55,020 bases of DNA, taken from positions 1 to 55,020 of the forward strand of contig NZ_JADKYM010000019.1 in assembly GCF_015475875.1 (NCBI RefSeq), written 5' to 3'. Numbering within the stretch: position 1 is the first letter of the stretch; every line of letters starts with the position of its first letter. Of the stretch, positions 25,398-34,636 are shown piece after piece. Origin of the DNA: Sphingopyxis solisilvae. Its GTDB lineage: Bacteria; Pseudomonadota; Alphaproteobacteria; Sphingomonadales; Sphingomonadaceae. The position numbers were made by a program, and so were the translations under genes. Under the pieces are notes generated by a model. It saw nothing but the letters and a program-made list of their open reading frames with translations, was not told where the DNA came from and did no database searches.

Positions 25398-26678
25398 TCA
25401 ATCCTTCTGGCTGATGTCGGGGGATGAACCTGCGCCATGGCTGTCGCCTTGTTTCAGGGTTTGCGCGCCGATGGTGGCGCCGGAGGAGATTGCCTGGCGC
25501 CGCTTCATGGCGGCGGCCCAGGCCGGCTGGCCGGAGGGCTCCGCCCCGGCTGCGGTAGGCGCGGCCTTGCCGGCCTGCCCCTCGGCGAAATTATGGCGAA
25601 GCTTGGCCGCTGCCTGCCGCAGCGGCGAGCCGGCACTGCTCGCCGCGTCGCGCGCGACATTGGCCATGCCCGAGCCGAAGGCCCGCATCCCGGACTTGCC
25701 TGCAGCGCCGCGGGCATAGGAAGCCGAGGCCGATCCGGCAGCCCGCGAGGCTCCCGCCGCTCCCTTCCCGGCCATCGATGCGGCGGCGCCGGTTGCGAGA
25801 GTCGCCCCGGCGGCTCCGGCTGCGATGGTCGCGCCGGCGGCCAAGGTCGTTCCGGCAGCGGCGCCGGCGCCGAGCTGCGGCCCCCCGGCAACGATGCCGT
25901 TGGCGACGCTCGGACCGAAGATGCCGAGACCGAGCAAAGTGAGCGCGCCGAGCGCGATCGCCATCACTTCGCGGATGTCCGGCTCGGTGCCGAGGCCCGC
26001 TTCAATGAAGCGCTCGAACAGGGTGACGCCGATCCCGGTGATCACCGCGAGCACGAGCAGTTTGATGCCTGAGGAGATGACATGGCCGAGCACACGCTCG
26101 GCCATGAAGGCGGTGCGATTGAAGAAGGCGAAGGGCAGCAGGACGAAACCTGCGAGCGTCACCAATTTGAATTCCAGAATAGTGACGAAGACCTGCACCG
26201 CGAGGATGAAGAAGGCGAGCACGACGATCACCCAGGCGATCAGCAGGATCAGGATCTGGACGAAGTTGGTGAAGAGCCCGACCGGGCCGACGAGATCGGC
26301 GGTCGCATCGAGCAGGGGCTCGGCGGCATCGAGGCCGGTCGCGGCGATCATTCCGGGGCGCATGAAGTCGCCGATCGCCATCGCGCCGCCGCTCGCCTTC
26401 AGGCCGAGGCCGGCAAAGCTTTCGAGCAGGATGACCGAAAGCGCCTGAAAATTGCCGATGATGAAGGCGAAGACACCGATATAAAGCGTCTTCTTGATGA
26501 GCCGCTGCAGCACATCCTCGTCGGTGCCCCATGCCCAGAAGAGCGCGGCGATCGTCACGTCGATCACGATCAGCGTCGAGGAGAGGAACCCGACCTCGCC
26601 GCCGAGCAGCCCGAAGCCGCTGTCGATGTATGTCGAGAAGACCGACAGGAAATTGTCGATAACGCCGGTGTCGTTCAT
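25398..26678 (-). CDS. trbL: TrbL / VirB6-like conjugation membrane protein
   Basis: A 426-aa polytopic inner-membrane channel component. Five or six helices are visible between residues 25 and 240, including IVIDVTIAALFWAWG, ILILLIAWVIVVLAFFILAV and LVLAVITGIGVTLFERFI. A long Ala/Gly-rich hydrophilic tail from about residue 290 is typical of TrbL. It overlaps trbK by 4 nt. The start MNDTGVIDNFLSVFS matches the family. Confidence 0.93.
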   Translation of the reverse strand: MNDTGVIDNFLSVFSTYIDSGFGLLGGEVGFLSSTLIVIDVTIAALFWAWGTDEDVLQRLIKKTLYIGVFAFIIGNFQALSVILLESFAGLGLKASGGAMAIGDFMRPGMIAATGLDAAEPLLDATADLVGPVGLFTNFVQILILLIAWVIVVLAFFILAVQVFVTILEFKLVTLAGFVLLPFAFFNRTAFMAERVLGHVISSGIKLLVLAVITGIGVTLFERFIEAGLGTEPDIREVMAIALGALTLLGLGIFGPSVANGIVAGGPQLGAGAAAGTTLAAGATIAAGAAGATLATGAAASMAGKGAAGASRAAGSASASYARGAAGKSGMRAFGSGMANVARDAASSAGSPLRQAAAKLRHNFAEGQAGKAAPTAAGAEPSGQPAWAAAMKRRQAISSGATIGAQTLKQGDSHGAGSSPDISQKD

Positions 26679-26926
26679 TGCTCGGGCTTTCCAGAACGGA
26701 AGAAGTGACGCCGTTTCGCTTCCCACGCCGCCTCGCATTCGGGGTCAGCTTCGGTGGCGGTTCGGCAGCGGCGCAGCGTGTCGCCATAATCGGGGGGTGC
26801 GTCCGCTCCGGAGATTTGGGGAGCGGACGCACGGGGCGCGGGCGGATCGAGCGCAGCGATGAGGGCAAGGGTCAGCGCAAGACCCAGGACGATTGCCGCT
26901 ATCACCAGCCCGCCCGCCCGGCCCAT
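26675..26926 (-). CDS. TrbK-alt putative entry exclusion protein
   Basis: An 83-aa small membrane protein with one N-terminal helix (GLVIAAIVLGLALTLALIAA). The conserved C-terminal pattern RCRTATEADPECEAAWEAKR is the mark of the alternative TrbK found between trbJ and trbL in these ICEs. It is thought to block entry of identical elements, although direct evidence for this variant is limited. It begins 2 bp after the trbJ stop. Confidence 0.85.
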   Translation of the reverse strand: MGRAGGLVIAAIVLGLALTLALIAALDPPAPRASAPQISGADAPPDYGDTLRRCRTATEADPECEAAWEAKRRHFFRSGKPEQ

Positions 26927-26927
26927 C

Positions 26928-27638
26928 TCAATTGCCCTTGCGGAAGCGGCGGAAGCGTTCGCGGCCTTCGGCCTCGGCCGCCGCTGCGCGCGCGGCACCG
27001 AGCATCTCGGCGCGGCCCTGTGCCGTCACGACGGCGGCGAGGTCGGCGATCTGCTGCGACTGGATGGCGAGCAGCTGGTTGCCCGCCTGGGCGGCCTGCA
27101 GCGCACCGGTCGCGCCCTGGCTGGCGCCCACGATGGTCGAGATCGAGGTGCGGGTGCCGCCCATGTTCGAGACGATGCCGGCCTGCACCTTCATCGCATC
27201 CTCGAACGCGCCGACGCTGTCCTTCCAGCGCGCCTCGGCGTTGGCGACCAGCGCCGACGCCGGACCCGAGAAAGCCGTGCCCTTGTAGCGCTGCTCGAAG
27301 CCCTTGCGGATGTCGGCGACATCATAGGCAATGCCTTCGGCTTCGCTCAGCAGCTGCTTGGTCTGGTCGATCTGCGCCTGCAGTTCGCCGAGCGTCGATG
27401 TCGGCAGGCTCTGGAGATTGCGCGCCTCGTTGAGCAGCGAGGTCGCCTGGTTCTGGAGCTGTTTGATCTGGTTGTTGATCTGCTCGAGCGTGCGCGCGGC
27501 GGTCAGGATATTCTGCGAATAGTTGCGCGGATCGTGGACGATGCCGCCGACCTGCGCGATCGCCAGCGCCGCGACCATCGGACCCGCGGCGGATGCCAGC
27601 AAGGCGGCGGCAAGGACGCGAGCAAAATTCATCTTCAT
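26928..27638 (-). CDS. trbJ: TrbJ / VirB5-like conjugation protein
   Basis: A 236-aa exported, largely helical protein of the TrbJ/VirB5 group, a minor pilus or adhesion component. The signal peptide (MKMNFARVLAAALLASAAGP) is followed by VGGIVHDPRNYSQNILTAAR and a coiled-coil-rich region (QINNQIKQLQNQATSLLNEA). A second block is GNQLLAIQSQQIADLAAVV. It overlaps trbE by 4 nt. Confidence 0.93.
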   Translation of the reverse strand: MKMNFARVLAAALLASAAGPMVAALAIAQVGGIVHDPRNYSQNILTAARTLEQINNQIKQLQNQATSLLNEARNLQSLPTSTLGELQAQIDQTKQLLSEAEGIAYDVADIRKGFEQRYKGTAFSGPASALVANAEARWKDSVGAFEDAMKVQAGIVSNMGGTRTSISTIVGASQGATGALQAAQAGNQLLAIQSQQIADLAAVVTAQGRAEMLGAARAAAAEAEGRERFRRFRKGN

Positions 27639-30076
27639 TGGGGGGACTCCTGGTTGGGGGCGACTGCGGGAGGCAGCAGCTCGGTCGCCCATTCGAGCTT
27701 GCGGTGGGAGAGCCAGGCGGCCGCGAAACCCTCGCGGCCGTGCGCGGCGAAAAGCTCGCCAATGCGCGTCTGGTCGGTCTTCGAGGAGGCGGCCGTGAAG
27801 GCGAGTGCGATGTCGCCGAGGCCTAGGTCGAACAGGCGGTTGCCGCGGCGCGACTGGCAATAATAGTCGCGCTTGGGCGTTGCCCGGCTCAATATCTCGA
27901 CCTGCCGGTCGTTGAGCCCGAACCGCTCGTAGATGCGAGCGATCTGCGGCTCGAGCGCGCGCTCGTTCGGCAGGAAGATGCGCGTCGGGCAGCTCTCGAT
28001 GATCGCGGGTGCGATGCTCGAGGTTTCGATATCGGCGAGACTTTGGGTCGCAAACACCACGCTCGCGTTCTTCTTGCGCAGCGTCTTGAGCCATTCGCGG
28101 AGCTGCGCGGCAAAGGCCGGACTGTCGAGAACGAGCCACCCCTCATCGATGATGATAAGCGTCGGCGACCCGTCGAGCCGCCCGGCGATGCGGTGGAAGA
28201 GATAGGACAGCACCGCACCCGCCGATGCTGCGCCGACGAGGCCTTCGGTCTCGAACACCTGCACCAGCGCCTCGCCGAGCTTCTCCTCGTCGGCATCGAG
28301 TAGCCGGCCCCAGGGACCCCCGACCAGATAGGGAGCCAGCGCTTGCTTGAGCTCGATCGACTGGAGCAGCACCGCGAGGCCCGTCAGCGTCCGTTCGGAT
28401 ACTGGCGCGGTCGCGAGCGAGGTCAGCGCCGACCAGAGATGCTCCTTGGCGGCCGGGTCAATCTCGACGCCTTCGCCGGCGAGCATCGCGGCGAGCCATT
28501 CGGCTGCCCAACTGCGCTCAGCGGCCTCGTCGATGCGGGCGAGCGGCTGCAACGCCACGCCGCCTTCGCCGTCGTGCAAGGCGCCGCCGAGATCCTGCCA
28601 GTCGCCGCCCATCGCGAGCGCTGCGGCGCGGATCGAACCGCCGAAATCGAAAGCGAAGATTTGCGCCCCTGCATAGCGGCGGAACTGCATCGCCATGGTG
28701 GCAAGCAGCACCGACTTGCCGGCGCCCGTCGGGCCGACGACGAGGCAATGGCCGACATCGCCGACATGAAGGGAAAGGCGGAACGGGGTCGAACCTTCGG
28801 TCTTGCCATACAGCAAGGGGGACTGACCGAAATGCTCGTCCCGTTCCGCCCCCGCCCACACGGCGGATAGGGGGATCATGTGGGCGAGATTGAGCGTCGA
28901 AATGGGAGGCTGGCGAACATTGGCATAGACATGCCCCGGGAGACCCCCGAGCCACGCCTCGATCGCGTTCATGCCCTCGATCGTGCAGGTGAAGTCGCGG
29001 CCCTGGATGACCTTCTCGACGAGCCGGAGCTTCTCGGCCGCGAGCGCCGGATCGGCGTCCCAGACAGTCACGGTGGCGGTCACATATGCGACGCCGGCAT
29101 GATCGGCGCCGAGTTCCTGTAGCGCCACGTCGGCGTCGGCCGCCTTGTTCGAGGCGTCGCTGTCCATGAGCACCGACTGCTCGTTGGTCATCACCTCCTT
29201 CAGGATGGCCGCGATCGACTTGCGCTTGGCGAACCATTGCCGCCGGATTTTGGTCAGCAGCTTGGTCGCATCGGTTTTGTCGAGCATGATGGCGCGCGTC
29301 GACCAGCGATAGGCGAAGGCGAGCCGGTTGAGTTCGTCGAGCAGCCCCGGCCAGGTCGACGACGGAAACCCCGTAATCGTCAGCGTCCGCAGATGCGACG
29401 AGCCAAGCCGAGGCTCAAGCCCGCCGACGAGCGGCTGATCGGTCAGCAGCGCGTCGAGATAGACCGGGGTCTCGGGCACGCGAACGCGCTGGCGCTTGGT
29501 CGAGACGGTAGAGTGCAGATAGGTCAGCGTCTCGCCGTCCTCCAGCCACTCGGCCTCGGGCATGAAACCCTCGACAAGATGGAGAACGCGGTTCGTCCGG
29601 TCGGTAAAGCTTGCGATATGCTCGCGCGGGTCGACGCCCGAGCGCGCCATCCCCTCATAGAGCCACCCTTCCGCGCGCGAGGCATCCTCGGCGGGCGGCA
29701 TCCACAGGAGGGTCAGGTAATAGCGGCTCTCGAAATGCGCCCCTTCCTCCCGGAACTGCTCGCGGCGCTCCATATCGACCAGCGCCGAGGCCGGATCGGG
29801 AAACTCCGACTGCGGATAGTCGCTCGCCGGCAGTCGCTGCGCCTCGACGAACACCGCCCAGCCGGAACCCAGCCGCCGCAGCGCATTGTTGAGCCGCGAG
29901 GTCACGGCGACGAGTTCGGCGGGCGTGGCACTGTCGAGATCGGGGCCGCGGAAGCGCGCAGTGCGCTGCAGCGATCCGTCCTTGTTCAGCACCACGCCCT
30001 CGCCCACCAGCGCGACCCACGGGAGAAAATCGGCAAGGCAGGCGGATTTCGAACGATATTCGGCGAAGTTCATCAT
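27635..30076 (-). CDS. trbE: TrbE / VirB4-like conjugation ATPase
   Basis: An 813-aa ATPase that powers pilus assembly and substrate transfer at the inner membrane. It starts MMNFAEYRSKSACLADFLPW. Walker A is VVGPTGAGKSVLLATMAMQF (near residue 450). Walker B is TLIIIDEGWLVLD (near residue 640), followed by FATQSLADIETS. Length is normal for TrbE. A longer in-frame extension upstream is rejected because it would overlap trbD almost fully. The start overlaps the trbD stop by 4 nt. Confidence 0.95.
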   Translation of the reverse strand: MMNFAEYRSKSACLADFLPWVALVGEGVVLNKDGSLQRTARFRGPDLDSATPAELVAVTSRLNNALRRLGSGWAVFVEAQRLPASDYPQSEFPDPASALVDMERREQFREEGAHFESRYYLTLLWMPPAEDASRAEGWLYEGMARSGVDPREHIASFTDRTNRVLHLVEGFMPEAEWLEDGETLTYLHSTVSTKRQRVRVPETPVYLDALLTDQPLVGGLEPRLGSSHLRTLTITGFPSSTWPGLLDELNRLAFAYRWSTRAIMLDKTDATKLLTKIRRQWFAKRKSIAAILKEVMTNEQSVLMDSDASNKAADADVALQELGADHAGVAYVTATVTVWDADPALAAEKLRLVEKVIQGRDFTCTIEGMNAIEAWLGGLPGHVYANVRQPPISTLNLAHMIPLSAVWAGAERDEHFGQSPLLYGKTEGSTPFRLSLHVGDVGHCLVVGPTGAGKSVLLATMAMQFRRYAGAQIFAFDFGGSIRAAALAMGGDWQDLGGALHDGEGGVALQPLARIDEAAERSWAAEWLAAMLAGEGVEIDPAAKEHLWSALTSLATAPVSERTLTGLAVLLQSIELKQALAPYLVGGPWGRLLDADEEKLGEALVQVFETEGLVGAASAGAVLSYLFHRIAGRLDGSPTLIIIDEGWLVLDSPAFAAQLREWLKTLRKKNASVVFATQSLADIETSSIAPAIIESCPTRIFLPNERALEPQIARIYERFGLNDRQVEILSRATPKRDYYCQSRRGNRLFDLGLGDIALAFTAASSKTDQTRIGELFAAHGREGFAAAWLSHRKLEWATELLPPAVAPNQESPQ

Positions 30077-30342
30077 GGCCGCATCCAGACAGGATATTTG
30101 AGGTGACGCCGGGCGACGTCGACGAATTGGGGATCGCGGCGCGCCGCCCAGACCGAGAGCGCGTGGCCGATCGCCCAGATGGCGAGGCCCGCGATCCAGA
30201 GCCGAAGACCGAGGCCGATCGCCCCGGCGAGCGTGCCGTTGACGATCGCGAGCGACCGCGGCGCGCCGCCGAGCAGGATCGGCTCGGCGAGCGCCCGGTG
30301 GACCGGCGCGAAGAAGCCTGAGACCTCGCCCTGCGATTCCAT
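30073..30342 (-). CDS. trbD: TrbD / VirB3-like conjugation protein
   Basis: An 89-aa inner-membrane protein of the VirB3 family. PVHRALAEPILLGGAPRSLA is the typical N-terminal signature, followed by two short helices (IVNGTLAGAIGLGLRLWIAG; LAIWAIGHALSVWAA) and the end YLKYP-like HLKYPVW. It is coupled to trbC (1-nt overlap) and trbE. Confidence 0.93.
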   Translation of the reverse strand: MESQGEVSGFFAPVHRALAEPILLGGAPRSLAIVNGTLAGAIGLGLRLWIAGLAIWAIGHALSVWAARRDPQFVDVARRHLKYPVWMRP

Positions 30343-30677
30343 CAGACCAGCGCTCCGCCGCCGAAGGAGAAGAAGGAGAGGAAAAAGCTTGACGCCGCGA
30401 AGGCGATCGACAGGCCGAACACGATCTGGACCAGTCGGCGGAAGCCACCCGACGTGTCACCGAAGGCGAGGCTAAGACCCGTCACGATGATGATGATCAC
30501 CGCGACGATCTTAGCGACGGGGCCCTCGATGCTCTCGAGGATCGATTGCAGCGGCGCCTCCCACGGCATCGACGAGCCGCCAGCGCGGGCCGGTGCGGCG
30601 ACAGCGAGCGCGACGATGAGCGCGGTCGAACAGAGCATGGCGCGGCGCGCGCCATGCCGGCAGGCATGGATCATCAT
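30342..30677 (-). CDS. trbC: TrbC / VirB2-like pilin
   Basis: A 111-aa prepilin. A long signal sequence (ARRAMLCSTALIVALAVAAP ARA) is followed by MPWEAPLQSILESIEGP and two hydrophobic helices (AKIVAVIIIIVTGLSLAFG and LVQIVFGLSIAFAASSFFLS). The conjugative pilus shaft is built of this type of subunit; the TraF peptidase encoded at 39697 probably processes it. A good ribosome binding site (GGAGATAT) precedes the ATG. Confidence 0.93.
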   Translation of the reverse strand: MMIHACRHGARRAMLCSTALIVALAVAAPARAGGSSMPWEAPLQSILESIEGPVAKIVAVIIIIVTGLSLAFGDTSGGFRRLVQIVFGLSIAFAASSFFLSFFSFGGGALV

Positions 30678-31654
30678 ATATCTCCTTCGGGGTTGATGAG
30701 CGGGGCAATGCAGAACTGGCCGGTCGCAGGGTCGAGACCATCGATACGGGCGAGTTCGGAGAGGCGTCGCCCGGCGCCGTCGCGTACCAGCACGGCGACT
30801 AGGTCGATCGTCTCGGCGAGCAGCGCACGCGGGACCGTCACCACGGCTTCCTGGATCAGCTGCTCCATTCGGCGCAGCGCGCCGAGAGCGGTCCCCGCAT
30901 GGATCGTGCCGATGCCGCCGGGGTGACCGGTGCCCCAAGCCTTCAGAAGCTCGAGCGCCTCCGCTCCCCGGACTTCGCCGATCGGGATGCGATCAGGCCG
31001 CAGACGGAGCGAAGAGCGAACGAGGTCTGCAAGCGTCGCCACGCCGTCCTTCGTTCGCATCGCGACGAGATTGGGCGCGGCGCATTGAAGCTCGCGTGTA
31101 TCTTCGATCAGAACGATACGATCCGACGTCATCGCAACCTCCGCGAGCAATGCATTGGTAAGCGTGGTTTTTCCGGTACCGGTGCCGCCGGCCACCAAGA
31201 TGTTCTTTCGCTCGGTTACTGCACAGCGGAGGATCTCGGCCGAGAGGTCCGACATGATACCGGCGGCGGCATAATCGTGGAGGGTGAACACCGCGACGGC
31301 GGGCTTACGGATGGCGAAGGTCGGCGCTGCGACCACCGGCGGCAGCAACCCTTCGAATCGCTCGCCGGTCTCCGGGAGTTCTGCAGAAACGCGCGGCGAG
31401 CCGGCGTGGACTGCAGCGCCGACATGATGCGCGACGAGGCGAATGATGCGTTCGCCATCGGGGGCGGCGAGAAGGACGCCGCTATCGGCGATGCCGATGC
31501 CCAGCCGGTCCACCCAAAGCCGGCCATCGGGATTGAGCATGATCTCGATGACCGAGGGGTCGGCCAGCCATTCGGCGATGGCGCCGCCAAGCGCGGTCCG
31601 GAGCATGCGCGCGCCACGCGCCTGCGGCTCGTTGCCGGTTGGTACTGCGCCCAT
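30674..31654 (-). CDS. trbB: TrbB / VirB11-like conjugation ATPase
   Basis: A 326-aa hexameric secretion ATPase of the VirB11 family. Walker A is [17 protein letters not shown] (near residue 155), followed by the Asp box [12 protein letters not shown], Walker B-like [16 protein letters not shown] and the His box [12 protein letters not shown]. It is the first gene of the leftward trb operon. The 218 bp upstream separate it from a divergent LuxR-type gene and should contain the operon promoter. Confidence 0.95.
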   Translation of the reverse strand: MGAVPTGNEPQARGARMLRTALGGAIAEWLADPSVIEIMLNPDGRLWVDRLGIGIADSGVLLAAPDGERIIRLVAHHVGAAVHAGSPRVSAELPETGERFEGLLPPVVAAPTFAIRKPAVAVFTLHDYAAAGIMSDLSAEILRCAVTERKNILVAGGTGTGKTTLTNALLAEVAMTSDRIVLIEDTRELQCAAPNLVAMRTKDGVATLADLVRSSLRLRPDRIPIGEVRGAEALELLKAWGTGHPGGIGTIHAGTALGALRRMEQLIQEAVVTVPRALLAETIDLVAVLVRDGAGRRLSELARIDGLDPATGQFCIAPLINPEGDI

Positions 31655-31872
31655 TGTAAACCCCGTTCGCTGGTCCGGGCAACGGCGCCCGGCTCGACGG
31701 GGACGAGTAAGAGACGCAGAAAAGTGCCAGCTTCAACAAGGATTTTCGGGCATCAAACGGTCGGAAAGAATGACTAGCCATTGCCTATGCAGACGGCCCG
31801 GTCCGAAGCCATCTTACCGCGACTCACCCCGATGATGCTTGCGCTCGGCGGCTTTGTGACAAGAGTGGGACC

Positions 31873-32391
31873 ATGGATGATTCGGGGTCGCACCCACCTG
31901 ACGATGAAGATCGATGGAACCGCCTGACCGAGAAGCAGCGCGCGTGCCTGGACCTGCTCATTGAGCACAAGACCTCGAAAGAGATCGCCCGGCTTCTGGA
32001 TATTTCGAAGCACACCGTCGATCAGCGCCTGAATCTGGCGCGCGACACGCTAGGCGCGCAGGACCGGAACGAGTCCGCCTTCATCTATCGGCAGATGAAG
32101 GAGAAATACGACCGAGTGACATACGACACGGTGGAGGTTCCGGCGACGCCGGCCTTGGTGCGATCCGAGTTTCCGGACGGCGGCTCGCCCAACCTCATGG
32201 AACTGCACGACAGTTCGGCGTTGCGGGGCGGGTCATCGGGAATTCGCCCGCCGTTCAGAGGTCTTTTCAAGCGCAACCATAATTCGGCAAACCGGCTTTG
32301 GATTTATCTCGCCGGACTTGCCGCTGCGGTCTGGATTGTCCTGGGTGGTCTCGGCGTTGCTCAAGCGCTGAACCAGCTGATCCAGAACTGA
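31873..32391 (+). CDS. Membrane-anchored LuxR-type HTH protein
   Basis: A 172-aa protein. Residues about 16-70 form a LuxR/GerE-type helix-turn-helix (LTEKQRACLDLLIEHKTSKE then IARLLDISKHTVDQRLNLAR). The C-terminus carries a membrane helix (LWIYLAGLAAAVWIVLGGLG). No receiver or autoinducer domain is present. It is divergent from trbB and could control both the insert it heads and the transfer operon. The combination of HTH at the N-terminus with a tail anchor is uncommon. Confidence 0.85.
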   Translation: MDDSGSHPPDDEDRWNRLTEKQRACLDLLIEHKTSKEIARLLDISKHTVDQRLNLARDTLGAQDRNESAFIYRQMKEKYDRVTYDTVEVPATPALVRSEFPDGGSPNLMELHDSSALRGGSSGIRPPFRGLFKRNHNSANRLWIYLAGLAAAVWIVLGGLGVAQALNQLIQN

Positions 32392-32449
32392 CCTCTCTTC
32401 AAATCGGTCCAATTGGCTGAGGCTTTGCGGCTTCGGCGAAGGAGAACCT

Positions 32450-32779
32450 ATGTCTCAGAATATTGCCGCAATGGCGGCCCGGCTGCATCGCGACGTTCCG
32501 AACGCCGAAGGAAGTATCGACGACGCGCTGATTGCCGTGGCTTCGCTCACCACCAGCGTCGTGATGGCCCGGCGCGCGATCGGCGCACCGGCGAAGACCG
32601 GCCAGGGAACAATCATGCGCTTGGTCGAGGCGCAGATGTCGCTCGTCAAGGTCAGCGGCAGTATTCTTCGTGCGCACAACGAGCTGGCCGAGATTGGCAA
32701 GGAAACGGCCGGGTACGATCTGCGCGAATGCCCGTCCGTTGCCGACACGGAGGTCGTTCCGCTTTCGTCGGCTGCATGA
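32450..32779 (+). CDS. Conserved hypothetical protein, 109 aa
   Basis: A small, mostly helical soluble protein (MSQNIAAMAARLHRDVPNAE; DALIAVASLTTSVVMARRAI). A GGAGAACCT ribosome binding site-like stretch precedes the ATG. It lies between the HTH gene and a membrane protein on the same strand. No known domain is recognised. It has no signal peptide or membrane segment. Confidence 0.7.
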   Translation: MSQNIAAMAARLHRDVPNAEGSIDDALIAVASLTTSVVMARRAIGAPAKTGQGTIMRLVEAQMSLVKVSGSILRAHNELAEIGKETAGYDLRECPSVADTEVVPLSSAA

Positions 32780-32820
32780 AGCGAATTGACCGAGAGCGAT
32801 CCGCATGAAAAGTCACGAGA

Positions 32821-33309
32821 ATGCGCATAGCCATTTTCGCCACGATATTGCTGATCGCTCTCGTCTATGCGGCGTGGAAGGGTGGCGGGCCCGAGCGGGC
32901 GATGGTCGCGATCGCAGTTACCATTGTGGTCTGGGATCGCTTGTTGGTCGCTTCTGGCTTGGTCTCATATCATGCGCTCGACATTGGTTATCTCGCGCAA
33001 GACGCATTTGGAGCTCTGGCGACGCTCGCCCTGGCGATGGTCGCGTACCGCTTCTGGACCATTCCCGCGGCGATACTTCATGCTTTGCCCCTGCTCGCCC
33101 ACTTGAGCCGAGCCGTGGACCTCTCCATCAGTCCTGTCGTGTATCTCACGATGCAAGTCGCATCGTCCTGGCTGGTGCCGCCCCTGCTGATCCTTGCAAC
33201 CTGGCATCACCAGCGTCGCCTGAAGCAGTTCGGCAGCGATCCATCTTGGCACATCTCGTGGAAATCGCAGCCCCGGGACGCGGCGCAGCAGTCGCCAACG
33301 CTCTCCTAG
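32821..33309 (+). CDS. Integral membrane protein of unknown function, 162 aa
   Basis: A protein with four to five hydrophobic helices: IAIFATILLIALVYAAW, AMVAIAVTIVVWDRLLVA, GALATLALAMVAYRFW, IPAAILHALPLLAHL and WLVPPLLILATWHHQRR. It has no motif I recognise. The gene sits between the 109-aa gene and radC in a rightward cluster, and its 3' end overlaps the likely radC start. Role in the ICE unknown. Confidence 0.75.
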   Translation: MRIAIFATILLIALVYAAWKGGGPERAMVAIAVTIVVWDRLLVASGLVSYHALDIGYLAQDAFGALATLALAMVAYRFWTIPAAILHALPLLAHLSRAVDLSISPVVYLTMQVASSWLVPPLLILATWHHQRRLKQFGSDPSWHISWKSQPRDAAQQSPTLS

Positions 33310-34229
33310 ACGAATTCCAGTCGCTCGGCCGCCTGTGGGCCCAAGAGCCCGAGGCAATAGCAAGGATCGTCGGCAGCAATTCTCCCGTGGCGTCCCTCAT
33401 CCTTCACGCTCGCGACGCCGCAATTGCAGCGGCGAGTTCCGACATCCGCGGGATTCGCATCGACCCTTTCGCGGCCGAAGTCAGGCAGTATCTGATACTG
33501 TCGATGGGCAGCCTTGCCGACGAGCGCTTCCGCATCCTGTTTCTGGATTCTTCGCAACGCCTGATCGCCGACGAAGAGATGCAGCGCGGCACAATTTCCC
33601 AGATCAGCCTCTACCCGAGAACGATCTTTCGCCGTGCGCTCGAAGTGAACGCCGCCGCGATCATCCTCGTGCACAATCATCCCAGCGGCGACCCGAGCCC
33701 AAGCGCGGAAGATATCGAAGTGACCAGGCGCCTCGACCAGATAGGCCGTTCGCTCGGGATCGAGGTGCTCGACCATATCATCGTGACCACTGCATGCGCA
33801 CATCACCTCATCAATCGCGATCCGACAGCCAATCGGGAGGCGGCGGCGCCATTTACGCTCCGGAGCCCTAGCAGCCAGCAGACTTCGGACGGCGAGGACC
33901 TGGCGCTCGCCAATGCCCGCGCAATGATGCGGAGACGGCTCCTCCGCCAGCAACTGCTCGGCGCGCCCGAACTCTTCGGGGATCCCGCGTGGGAGATGTT
34001 GGTCGACCTCTTCATCCACGAATGCGAACGAAAGCCCATCTCGGTGACCTCGCTATGCGTTACGCCCAGCATCCCCATGAGCAGCGCTATTCGCCTCTGC
34101 CAGAAGCTCTGCGACGCGAACCTTACCGAGCGAAAACCTGACCTCTACGATGGTCGCCGCGTCTTCATCGAGCTCAACCCGGAAGTGTCCCATCGCCTCC
34201 GCGCCTACTTCCTCGCTGGATCCGACTGA
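33246..34229 (+). CDS. RadC / JAB-domain protein
   Basis: A protein of about 325 aa. An N-terminal helix-hairpin-helix-like region (GAAVANALLDEFQSLGRLWA) leads into the RadC JAB domain with the metal motif HNHPSGDPSPSAED and downstream VLDHIIVT. A C-terminal winged-helix-like extension (ISVTSLCVTPSIPMSSAIRL) resembles MarR-type helices and is not part of standard RadC. RadC-type proteins are common on mobile elements, and their function is still unclear. The start is uncertain: TTG 33246 or GTG 33258, both overlapping the membrane-protein gene. The 3' end overlaps the convergent copG gene by 25 bp. Confidence 0.82.
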   Translation: MAHLVEIAAPGRGAAVANALLDEFQSLGRLWAQEPEAIARIVGSNSPVASLILHARDAAIAAASSDIRGIRIDPFAAEVRQYLILSMGSLADERFRILFLDSSQRLIADEEMQRGTISQISLYPRTIFRRALEVNAAAIILVHNHPSGDPSPSAEDIEVTRRLDQIGRSLGIEVLDHIIVTTACAHHLINRDPTANREAAAPFTLRSPSSQQTSDGEDLALANARAMMRRRLLRQQLLGAPELFGDPAWEMLVDLFIHECERKPISVTSLCVTPSIPMSSAIRLCQKLCDANLTERKPDLYDGRRVFIELNPEVSHRLRAYFLAGSD

Positions 34230-34636
34230 GCGTCTCCGCGGCGCAGTTCGGCCCCCAGTTTCGCGCCGCCGTCCATCCGCTTTGCGAGCGCATCGACAAA
34301 TCCCTCCCACCGCCGCTTGCCGGTTGCCTGCGCCGCAGCGAGCGCGTTGTCAGGAAGCGGCGTCGTGCTGGTCAACCAGTGCCGCACGAAGAGCGCCAGC
34401 GTCTCGTTGGTGAGGTCGGTATGCCATTCGAGCCGTTCGAAGAGCCGGACCAGGCGGTCCAGGCGCCGGATCAGCAAGGCCTCAGCACGGTCCTGATCTT
34501 GGGGCAGCAACAAGGCCGTAAGCGCTGCTTCCACGACCTCGGTCTTGGTAGTGCCGCGTTGGCGCGCTCGATCTTCCAAACTTCGCACGAGGCCAGCGTC
34601 GAGGCGAAACGTCTGTTTGATATGGGCGCGGCTCAC
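34205..34636 (-). CDS. CopG family ribbon-helix-helix protein
   Basis: A 143-aa protein with an N-terminal ribbon-helix-helix domain (IKQTFRLDAGLVRSLEDRAR then GTTKTEVVEAALTALL). A longer helical C-terminal part follows (LIRRLDRLVRLFERLEWHTD). This type regularly follows traG in Trb-type ICEs and may regulate transfer genes or help form the relaxosome. It starts inside the traG stop (ATGA). Confidence 0.88.
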   Translation of the reverse strand: MSRAHIKQTFRLDAGLVRSLEDRARQRGTTKTEVVEAALTALLLPQDQDRAEALLIRRLDRLVRLFERLEWHTDLTNETLALFVRHWLTSTTPLPDNALAAAQATGKRRWEGFVDALAKRMDGGAKLGAELRRGDAQSDPARK

